Source of the DNA: Eutypa lata
Lineage: Eukaryota > Ascomycota > Sordariomycetes > Xylariales > Diatrypaceae
Assembly (NCBI GenBank): GCA_022661535.1
Contig: JAKULF010000004.1
Span: 3,658,001 to 3,722,000 of the forward strand
Reading direction: 5' to 3'
DNA: 64,000 bases
The first letter of the stretch is position 1. Each line of letters starts with the position of its first letter. A program made the position numbers and the translations under genes. The notes under the pieces are model-generated. The model did not search any database and was not told where the DNA came from. It worked only from the letters and a program-made list of their open reading frames with translations. This document shows positions 35,401 to 47,441 of this stretch, in pieces.

Positions 35401-38400
35401 TTTACTTAAATTAATATACGATTTCGTAAAATCTTTTCGTAATATCGAAATAAAGTATTTAATAACTTAAGTATTATTTTAATAAAAAACTTTTTTTAGC
35501 TTTTTTTAATAATAAATAAAACTTTTTATTTTTTCGAAAATAAATTAAATATAAAAGAAATTATTAATTATAATATATATCGTTTTTTTAATAAATTAAT
35601 CTTTTTAATAATTATTTAATAATAATAAAAAAACGATTAAATTAAGTTTCGTTAAACTTTATTAAAGTTACGTTAAATTAAAGTATTTATATTTTTATAA
35701 AAGTTATTTACTTTACGTTATATTATAAAGCTTTTTATTATAAAAATTAATAACTTTTTTAATGTTATTTACATTTATATTATTAAAGCTTAAGTTAAGC
35801 GATATAATTATAAATATATATTAAGTTTAAATAGTTTTACTTTATAAATAAAGGTTTTTTATAAAGATATCGAAGTTTAATTAATAAAGTTTTAAAAAAT
35901 TAAAAATTTATTTAAATCTTTTTTAATTTATATTAATTATAAAGTTATATTAATACGTAACTTATAAGGTTTTAAAGATTTAATAAATAATATTTAAAAC
36001 ATTATTTATAATATTTCTTAAGTTAATAATAATAACTTTATTAAAGATTTTTCGAAAGTAATAATAATAAATTTTAATAATTATATAAAATTGTTTTTTA
36101 AAGGTTTTTAAAATTATTACGAAAAGTAAATAATGTTTATTTTGCGTATACGTTAAAAGTTTATATTAAAGAATAATACGTATTATTAAAAGTAATTTCT
36201 TTTAATTATATTATATATTATTATTATATATAAATTATAAAGTATTACGTTAAAAAAAATAATATATAATATTTCGATATTCGAGTTTAATTTCGAGCTT
36301 TTTTATATTATTGTTTTTTATATATTTATATTAAAAAGCTTAATATTTAATGTTTTATTTAATCGTAATCGAATTTATCGAAAAGTTTTAAATCGATTTA
36401 TATAATTAAAAATTATAAATTATAAAAAAAAACAATTAAATATATTAAAAAAAGCACTTTATAAGCTTAAAATATATTAAATTTAATTTATATATATAAT
36501 AACTTTTTCGTTTAAATAATTATTAAATAAAAAAAATAATAAAAGTAATTAAAAATTTATTATAAAAAGTTATTTATAATTAATTAATAATAAATTTAAT
36601 AAGTTATTTAAACCTTTATATTTTAAATATAAGGTTTAAGTTTTAAACGAGTTATTTAATTAATAATAAAATATATACGATTTATAAATTTTAATATTTT
36701 ATAATTAAATATAAAGTTTAAATTTAATAAAAGTTTATTGTTTTATAAATGCGTTTTTATATATTAAATGCGTTTTAAAAGTTATATTTTTTATATATTA
36801 ATAAGATATATATAATAATAATATAATAAAATAAGTAAATATAAAAACTTTTATTTAAAAACGAAAAAATATTTTTAATATATATTTAAAGTATAAATAA
36901 AAAAACTTAATTATAATAATAAAAAATTAAGTTTTAAATATAACATTAAAAATCGAATTTAATTATTTAAAATTAAAAAACATTTACGCTTTATTAATCG
37001 ATTATATTATAAAACCGAAAAATTTAATAAATCTTTAACGAAAACTTAAATTATATTTAAAATATTTTTAACGATTAAAATTAATTTTTTATTAAATTAT
37101 TTTATAATTAAATTAAGCTTATTATTATTATTATCGTTATTATTATTATTATCGCCGCTTTTATTATTATTATTATTAAAGTTATTAAAAACATTATTAT
37201 TTTCGTCGTCGTTTATTATAACTTTTTAAGTAAAAATTACTTTTCGTTTAAAAATAACGATTTTAATAACTTAAGCCGTATAATCTTTATTTTTTAAAAA
37301 AAAACAAATAGTTATTTACCGTTTAAAAGTAAGTTTTTTAATAACGAATTAAAACGTATTAAATTTTTTAATAATTAAAAGATAATTTAAAAAAGTTTAT
37401 AACGATTATTAAAAAAATAAAAATACGAAAATTAAAATAATTTCGTTTTTTATTCATTATACGTTAATATTTAATACGAGTAATTTATTTCGATTAATTA
37501 TTAATAATAACTTTATAAAATATTATCGATTTATAAATTATTTATGACGATTACGTTAACTTTTTCGATTAAGTTAAACTTAAAACGATAAATTAAAATC
37601 GTTTAATAAAACGTAAAAAATAAACGTTATTAAATAATCGCAAATTTAATACAATAATTAAGAATATTATTTTATATAAATTCGTTATTTGTATTAAGTT
37701 ATTAATTATCGTTAACATTTAAAGTAATTTTAAAATAAGCCGAAAATTAAACGATTAACTTTTAAAAGTAAATAATTTTAAAAGTTATTTTAATCGAAAC
37801 TTATTTATTAAAATTATCGTTAATAAATAATTTTTAAATCGAAAATGAAATAACTTATAAGTTTATAAATATTATAATTTTTATTATAATCTTTATAAAT
37901 AAATTTATTAACGTTTTTAAAAATATATTTTACGTTAAAAAAAAAGTTAAGCTTAAGTTAAAATATATTTAAGTTTTTTAAATAATAATAACGATAAATT
38001 AAAATACGTTTTATTAAAATAATTATTAAACGAATATTAAAACGTTTATTACGAGTTGTTTTTTTCTTTTTAATAAGCATTTTAACGATATAAAAATTTA
38101 ATAATAATTAATTAAAAAATCGAAAATAATACGTTTAAAATTACTTAACGAAACGTCGATTTTAACGAAGATAAAATATAATATTATTATTATTATTAAA
38201 AAAATTTTTTTTTTTTATATAATAAATAAATATTAATTAATATATAAGCGAATTCGTTATATAATAACTTTAATAATTAATTAAAGCATAAATTATATTT
38301 AAAAAAAAATATTATAAATAAATTAATATATAATAATAACGTAATTTAACGTAAAGTTATAATTTAATTTATTTTAATAAAAATTAAAGTTTAAATTTCG

Positions 38401-41400
38401 TATAAAGTAAAAAAAGTAATTATTTTTTTACTTTTAAATATTTTTATACGAATTTAATTTTTAACTTTAAATTTAAATTAACTTATTATAATTAATTTAA
38501 AGTCGAAAATTAAATCCGTATTTTATTATAAATATTATTATTTATATATATAAAATATAACTTTCGAATTAACGTATATTATTAATTTATAAAGTAAAAT
38601 TTTTCCGCTTAAAAATCGAAAAAAAAGTTTTCGAAACTTGTTTATAAACGTAAAACCGTACTTTTTTTTCATCGAAGCGATAAAAAAAATTTTATATTAT
38701 TTATAATTTAAAACGAATAAAATAAATAACGGCTTTATATCGTTTATATTTATTATTTAAAACGATCTTTTAATATATTATTATTAATTTAAATAAATAT
38801 TATTAATAAAACTTAATTTAATAATACGAATATTTAAAAATTAATTAATTTCGCTTAAATCTTTAATAATAATTATTTTAATAATAACCTTCGTAAGCTT
38901 TATAAAACGTTTTTTATTTATATTAAATAATAAAAAATTATTAACGTATAAAATTATAATATTATTTATTTTAAAATTTAAATAAATAATATCGTTTAAT
39001 ATTAAAGTTATAAAGTTTAATTGCTTTAAAATAACTTTAATTCTTGTTTATTAAGTTATATTAACTTATTTAAATTTATATAAAAGATTTATTAATTAAA
39101 TAATATAATTTAAATCGTATTTATATATTTTTTTTTTAAAAATATACGTCGAAGTATTTTTTTAATAATAAAAACATTTTTATAAATAATTTCTTTTTTA
39201 ATTTATTATTAAAATATATTATAATAAAGTTTATTTATATAATATATTAATTATATAAAATTACGAAAGTTATAAAAATTCGTTAATATATAACTTAAGT
39301 TATAATTATAATAATTTCGTTATAATTAATATTTTTTCGTTATATAAATTTTTTTATATATATATAAATTTTTAACTTTTTAAAGTCGTTTATTAATATA
39401 AATTTTTTTTATAATATTTATATAACGTTTATTAAATATTTATATATTATTTTAATTAATAAAATAAATTTAAATAATTTTTAATTAATGTTTTTTTATA
39501 TTTTTATAAATATTATCTTTATTTATAAATCTTTTTCGAAATTTATTAAAGCTTTTTTTAATAATAAATTATTTTTAAATATTATCGTTATTAATTTATA
39601 TATTTTTAAATATTTAAAAAAGTTTAATATTTCGTAAAAGTTTTCGAAAATATCGTATCGTTTTTTTTTAAATAAAAACATTATTTATATATAAAAATAA
39701 GCTTATATTATTACTTTAAAAGCGTTATTAAAACTTATAAATTCGCATTTTTAATCGTTTATAATGTTATTATTAACGAAATCGAATTTAAAATTATATT
39801 TATTAACATTTTCGCTTTTTTAAATAAATCGTATTTAATGTAATTTAATTATAATTTTAAAGTATTTTTTAAAAACGTTATATATATAAAGTTTAAAAAT
39901 TATTTTTTTCGAACGATTACGTTTATGTTTAATAAATTATTTTTTATTTTTTTTATTCGTTTCGTTATTAAATATAATATTATTATTATTATTTTAAATA
40001 TTAACTTTTTATTTATTTTTTTATTAATTTAATAATAAAGTCGCTTTTAAATTTATTTTAAAAGTAATTAAATAATATTTTTTAAATTAAAAAAAACATT
40101 TAATTTCGTAAAATCTTTATATATTATAATATAAAAAGTTATAAAAAAACGTTTTTTTTTATTAATTATATAATATAATTACTTTTTCTTTTATATTTTA
40201 AAAAAATGCCTTTTATATTTTAATTAATTAGTTTTTTAAATTAAACTTTTTTTTTTAATCGATAAATATAACGTAACGTAATTTTAAAATATATAAATAC
40301 TTATAACGAAATAAATAATTATCGTTAAAATTTAAACTTTTTTAATAAATTTTTATAAAAGTTATATTTTTAATTAATAATTAATTTATTTTATTAATTA
40401 TTTCGATAATTACTTTTATAATATAATTTTAAAAATATATAAAAAATTTTATTTAAATTATATAAGCTTTAATTTCGTTTTATATAAATTCGATAATACA
40501 TTTTATAATTTCATTTTAATATTAATTATAAAATAATAATAATTAAAGTTTAATATTACGTTTTTTATAAAATTCGCTTATTTTAAATATATCGAATTTT
40601 CGTTTATTATTTAATCTTAAAACTTAAATTACTTTTTTTTTATTATTTTCGTTAAAAGGTTAATTAATAAAATATTGAATTATTTTTTTAATATAACTTC
40701 GTAAATATTATTAAATATCGCTTTTAGTTTTTATTAATTTTATATTATAATATTAATTATAATCTTTAATTATTAAATTATAATATAAATTATTACGTAA
40801 TAATACGAATTATATTATACTTACATTATATTATATAATTTCGTTTATATAAATTAATTTTTTTTAAACGTTTTTTAACGAAAATTCTTTTATTTTTATT
40901 ATATTATAAATCGTATAAAATAAAACTTTAATATTTTTAAATTTAAAATTTATATTATAAAATCGTTTAATAATTTAAATTAAACGTTTAATATTAAAAT
41001 AATAAAGTTAACGATGTTATAAAATAATTTTTTTTATAATATTTTCGTTTATTATAATTTTTTCGTTATTATCGAGCTTAAATATTATATGTTAAAAAAC
41101 AATTAATTTATTATTATTACTTTTTAATATATATTTTTATTTATTATTATTAATTTCGAATTTAAATATATTAAAAATTTATAATAAAAACTTTTATTTT
41201 TTTATATTAATTATTATAAAAACCTTTTTATTTAACGACTTTAAAATATTATAATTTAAATAATTACTTTTTTTATATTATATTTTATTAAAAAATATTT
41301 TAAACGAAAACTTTTTAATAATTAAAATATACGATATTATTAAATTTAAACGAAATTTATTAAGTTTAATTAATTATTATATAACGATATTAATAACTAA

Positions 41401-41940
41401 AGTATAAATAAAGTTTATTTTAATATTAATAACGAAACGATTTTATTTAATATTTTTAATCGTTTTTTTAATTAAATCGTTAAAATTATTAATAATATTA
41501 ACATTTAAGCCGTTATTTTATAATAATTAATTCTTTATATTACTTATAAAATATATTTAAAGAATTATTATTTAATAAGCGATAATTATAACGTTTAAAA
41601 TGCTTTTTTATATAATTTCTTTAATATTTTTTTTATTTTTAATATTTTTTTACTTAATAAAAGTTAAAGTTATAACGCTTTTTAACTTAACTTATTAATA
41701 TATAACATTAAAGGTAAATTTATTATATTATTCGAATAACTTTTTTAATATATTTTACTTTATAAAAGTAATAATTAAAAAAATAAAATCTTTATATATA
41801 TTTTTAAATTTAACGAGAATTATCGAATCGTTAAATTTAATTAAATAATCGTAATTATTATAATCGTTATTATTATTAATAACTTTGCTTTTGTTTTTAT
41901 TTTTGCTTTTATTATTATCGCTTTTTCGTTTTTCGTTTTC

Positions 41941-41991
41941 GTAATATTAAAATATATATTTATATTCGTTATAATTAAAATAAAAAGGTTT
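41941..41991 (-). pseudogene. Ghost Gag zinc knuckle (CCHC), RIP-mutated
   Basis: In one minus-strand frame TAY codons occupy exactly the four positions of a C-x2-C-x4-H-x4-C knuckle (first bases at 41982, 41973, 41958 and 41943), preceded by RKPF and followed by a Lys/Arg/Glu-rich stretch. RIP turns TGY and CAY codons into TAY, so this looks like a retrotransposon Gag knuckle. TAT codons are common in this DNA, so chance is possible. Confidence 0.4.
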
Positions 41992-44090
41992 TCTTTTATT
42001 ATTTACGAAAAGTTTATTAAATCGATTTTTCTTTTATAAATTCGATCTTTTTATTTCTTTATTATTATTGTTTTTTTAAGCATATAACTTCGCATTTTTA
42101 TACGATTTATTAATATTTTTTATTCGATTTTAAAATTTAATATTAAAATTTTTAATAAGTTTATAAATAAAGTAATTAATTATTTATAATATAAAGCTTA
42201 TAATTTTATATTAATAAATAATTTTATTTTTTATAATGCTTATAAATATCGTAATATAAATAACTTTATTTAATTTTATATTAATTAACTTTATTTTTTT
42301 TATATACTTTTAAAATTATATAATAAAAATAAAAAGATTTTTTTCGTTATATTTAAAGTTATAAAAGTTATTTTAAATATTTTATTAACGTATTATATTA
42401 ATTATTAAAAAAGTAAATTATAAAATTTTTAATATTTTAATTTTCGAAGTTATATTCGTAATTAATTATTAAAAATATTATTTATAAATTTTTATAATAA
42501 CTTTTATAAACTTAATTTCGACGAATTTAAATAACTTTATATTTTCTTTATAATTAATTTTTTTTAAAATAAAACTTAAAGTATTACGTTAAAGTTTTTA
42601 ATTATCGAAATCTTTAAAATAATTTTTCTTTTTAACTTTAAAAAAAAACTTTTTTTATTTTTTTTAAAAATTTTTTTTAACGGATTTATATAAGCTTTTA
42701 TTCGTTTTTAAAAATTTAAAAAAATAAGTTTTTCGAATATTATAATTAAAATTATTTAAATTTAAATTATTCGAATTCGAGTTATTAAAATTTATACTTT
42801 ATATACTTTTATATTATTTATTAAGTTTATTTACTTATTAATTTTTTTATAATAATATAAAAAAAAAATACGATTTCTTCGTTTATTTAATTTCGTTATT
42901 TTAATATTAATTAAATTACGATAACTTTTTAACGAAATAATTATTAATAAAGTTTTAATTTATTATTTATAAATATTATAATAAAAATTTATAAAATATA
43001 ATTATTTAAATTATAAAAAGTACGAAAATTTAAAAAAAGTTTAATATATAACTTAATTTATTATAAAATTAACATTATAAAAAAAAAGAAAATAAATGTT
43101 TATATATTTAAACGAAGAAAAAAATAAATAATTTATTTATTTATTTTATATTAAATATTTAAATAAACTTTATAATTAAAACTTTAATAAAGTAAATATT
43201 AAGCTTAATTTTATTTTAAATAATGTATTTTTTATATTTAATATTATAACGTTAAAATATTACGAAATAAGTAAATTTATATTTATTAATAATTACGCAT
43301 TTATTAATATTTACGCTTATTTTATATAAGTTTTATTAAATATTAATTATATATTTACTTATTATTAAAATATAACGTTTATACGTTTATTTTATATTAA
43401 TTTATTAATTATATAATTAAAATTAATTTTAACGTTACGGTTATTTATACATAAGTTTAAATTTTATATTTATATATTTTTAAATTACTTTATAATAAAG
43501 TTTATATTACTTTAATATTAATTTATTATTTTTTATTATCGAACTTTTATTATTAATGTAATTTGCTTTTCGACTTAAGCTTTTTTTGCAAAATTATATA
43601 TAATACGATTTATATTAATTATTATTATAAAAAGCTTATTAAATTTATAATAATTTATAAATGCCGATAAAAAGAAAAAAGAAAATTATATATTTAATTT
43701 CGATAAAAAAAAAAGATTTAATATAATAACGTTAAGGAATTAACTTAAATAATTAATTTATTTATAAAGTTTTATAACTTTTTTATTATTAAAATAAAAT
43801 TATTTAAATAAATAAAAAGGTTGTTTAATTATTAAAATTTCGGCTAAATTAAAAAAATAAAATATTAAGTTATAACTTAACTTAATAAAGAAAAAAAGAT
43901 AAATGTCGTTAATAACGTAATTATTATAATCTTTAATAATATTAAAAGTTCGTTTACTTTTCGTTATTATTAATATCGATTTTTTTTACAAATCCTTTAA
44001 GTTAAAGTTAATAAAGCGTTATTATAAATAATATATTTATTTTTATATAAATCTTTTAATTATTAATTTATAAAATTAAAATTATTATTA

Positions 44091-44305
44091 TATTAAAATA
44101 CGAAAATAAATATTAATCTTAAATAACTCTTAAAAAATAAAATATATATTATTATTTAAAAAAGTTTATATTAATTTAATTACAAGCTCGAATTATATAT
44201 TAATCTTTATGTTTTAAATATTACACGTAATACCTTAAAATACTTTCGGTATTTAACTTTTTACTATCATTATAAATTACTATTAAAGCACTTTATTTAT
44301 TAATA
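44091..44305. repeat. 215-bp direct repeat, copy 2 (LTR candidate)
   Basis: Partner of 29211-29425, same orientation. This copy keeps more C and G (for example near 44223-44252), so it is the less mutated one on that strand. Confidence 0.8.
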
Positions 44306-45284
44306 TATATTAAAATATATTTAATTAATAATTTTATATAATTTATTATTTATTATAAATAATTAATATATAAATTTTTTTAAAATTTATATAAAAATTT
44401 ATAATTTTTAAGTATTTATAATAACTTTTTTTATATTATTTTTATAATTTACTTTTCGTTTTTAATATTTTTAATTTTATTTTAAATATAACGCTTTTTA
44501 TAATAACTTTAAAAATTAAATTAAATTAAATATTAAAATAACGTTTAATTAATATTTCGTTTATTTTAATTCGCGTTAAACGTTTTTTATAATAATAATA
44601 ATATTTTAAAGTTATAAAACGCTTTTTTTAAGTTTTTTCTTAAATATATAATTTTAATATTTAATAAAATTCGAAAATATTTTAAAATTTATATAAAAAA
44701 AACTTTAATCGTAACGAAAAATATAAAGTTTAAATATTAAAAAAATACTTTTTAAGCTTTATATAAAAAAAACTTATCGAAAAAATAAATTATATTTAAA
44801 AATAAGTTTTTTTAATTTTAAATAAATTAATAATATTTATAAAAAAAAACTTTAAATAACTTTATAAAATAATATTATACGAAATTATTTAATAATTAAT
44901 TTACGTATTTAAATATAAATAATAATAATTTCTTTTATAAAATAACTTTAAATTTTTAATTTTTAATTTTTAATTATATTTAAAAATAATTATTATTAAA
45001 TTTAAAATTTTTTTTATTTTAATATAATTTAAAATTAATTATAAAATTAATCGTAAAAATAAAGTTAATATAAATAATAAATATTAATAATAATATCTTT
45101 TTATAATTAATTTATTTTAAATTAATAAAAATTTAATATTAAATTAATTTTAAATTAATTAACGTTAATTTTTTAATTAATTTTAAAAAAGATTTAATAT
45201 TTTAATTAAATATATTATTTAAGTTTTATAAATTATTTAACTTTAATTATTTATAATTTATAACTTTTAAACTTATAACTTTTA

Positions 45285-45357
45285 AATTTATAAATTTATA
45301 AATTTATTTTATAATTTTTAAATTTATAAATTTATAAATTTATTTTATAATTTTTAA
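45285..45357. repeat. 36-bp AT tandem repeat, about two copies
   Basis: The segment containing TTTTATAATTTTTAAATTTA recurs with a 36-bp period, with a third degenerate copy near 45435. It lies in block A. Confidence 0.6.
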
Positions 45358-46925
45358 ATTTATAAATTTATAATTTATAAATTTATAATTATAAATAATT
45401 ATAATAATTATATAATAATAATAATTAATTAAGTAATTTATAAATTTATTTTATAATATATAAACTTATAATTAATTTATAATTATATATAAATAATTAT
45501 AATAATTATACGAAAATAACTTATAAATTTATAAACTTATAATTTATAAATTTATTAATTATTTATTAATTATCTTTTAAATTTATAAACTTATCAATTA
45601 TAATTTTAAAACTTTAATTATTTAAAAAAAATTAAAATAATATAATTAAATAATATAATTAAATAATATAACTTTAATTAATTAATTTAATTATAAATTA
45701 ATTAAACTTATATATAAATATAAAATTAAATATATATATAAAGTTAAATAAAAAATTTATATATAATAATTAATATAAAAAGCTTATAATATAATAATTA
45801 AATTTATAAAATTCGTAATATATAATAATAAATTTATAAAGCTTAAAGTTTAAATTTTTAAAAAAAATAAAAAGATTTAAATTTCGTAATTTAAATTTTT
45901 CGAATTTTTTAAACATTTAAATTATTATAATATATAATTTATTATAAAGTTTATAAGTAAAAGTAAATATTATAATAATTCGAATAATTTTATTATTATT
46001 AATTACTTTTAACTTTAAATAAATTCTTTAATTAAATTCTTCGAATTTAATATAATAAATTATAACTTATAAAGTAAAATTTTATTAATTTTAAAAGTTA
46101 AAAAAAAGTTTTTAAAGTTTATAAAAAGCCGTACTTTTTTATATTATAACGATTAATAAAATTTTATATACTTTTAAAAACTTAAAGTTTTATTATAAAA
46201 TTTATAATTATATAAAACTTTTATTAAATTTTAAAAACGAAATATATAAAGTTTATTTTTATAATAAATAATTTAAAATTTAATTATTATTAAAAATTTT
46301 ATTAAAATATAAATTTATATAATTAAACGAATATTACGTAATTATATAACTTTATTTTTAATAATAAATAACGTATTATAATTTTAAAAATTTTAAAAAT
46401 TTTAAATATTTTTATACGTAAAACTTTTATAAATAAATATTTTAAAGTTATTTTTAAAAAAAATTAAAAAACTTTATTATATATAATTAAAAAACGTTAA
46501 AAGTATTATTATAAAAAAATATAATAAATATATATTTTTAAAAATTAAAAAGTTTATATTTAATTTTTTTAATTATTTTATATTTATATATAATAAATTA
46601 AAAATATATATAATAAACCGTATTTTTTAAAAATTTAATAAATTAAAAATTTATTTTTTTAAATAATTATTAAATAACTTTAATTTAAACTTTATAAAAA
46701 ACGTATAAATTTAAATAAAAAATTATTTTAAATAAAAATATAACTTATAATTATTAAATAAAAATTAATTAAAAGTTATTATTTAAAAAGTTTAAAATAT
46801 TATATTTAAAGATTTTTTATTATAATTAATTTATATATAATAATTTAAAATATATAATTATTATATTAATAATAAAAAGTAATAAAAAAATTAAATATTT
46901 AATATTTTAATAATATATTTTATAA

Positions 46926-47441
46926 GGCAATTTATATAAAAAACTACATTTTAACTTTATTTAGCAAATTATAAGCCATTAATTAAATATACCTTGGCAT
47001 ATTGTAGTTAAAAAGGGATAAAGTTATACCTTTTAAAGCAGAGAAGGGGAGTGACCAGCTTTATATAAACATGCCGATGCATGTTTCCCAGGCCGACGAT
47101 GGGTACAAGGAAGGACATGCCATATCCTTTTGTATAATCAAGAAACTTTGAAACGGCAGAATCTAAGATGGTTAGATGTCAGATTGTCTACGAAGCCTGC
47201 AGAACACCAGACCATATATTGTATGTATGTTTATCGTTGACTTTTACAACTCCTGAAGTTACCCTAGACTACCTAGGTATTCCACGCACATGGGATGTCA
47301 GTAAAGACCAGTCTCACCCATGCCAATACCCCCAATCATAACAACGCAACACAACTTCATTCATAAAGATTGCCAGTGATAGTCCCCGACTACAAATAAT
47401 TACCAACAGACTGACAGTAAGGTCTTATAGATGTAACCCAA
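46926..47441. other. Boundary and 3' flank of permease gene
   Basis: Composition returns to normal over about 50-100 bp. No gene recognised. Confidence 0.6.

Larger units (their letters stand above)
28980..46925. mobile_element. AT-rich isochore: RIP-mutated transposon remains (block A)
   Basis: About 18 kb with, by eye, only about 10-15 % G+C. CpA and TpG are nearly absent while CpG and CpT remain, so TpA is greatly enriched. That pattern is the product of repeat-induced point mutation acting on duplicated DNA in Pezizomycotina. No open frame of useful length exists on either strand. Diverged direct repeats (29211-29425 with 44091-44305; about 38590-38700 with 46060-46170; about 30991-31050 with 45161-45220) and a probable ghost zinc knuckle (41941-41991, minus) indicate retrotransposon origin. 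Individual element ends cannot be drawn reliably. Confidence 0.93.

Noticed and set aside
29000..46900. Possible CRISPR-like or mitochondrial DNA explanation for the AT-rich block
   Set aside because: No regular spacer-repeat array. Mitochondrial genes or tRNAs are absent, and CpG retention with CpA loss fits RIP of nuclear repeats.
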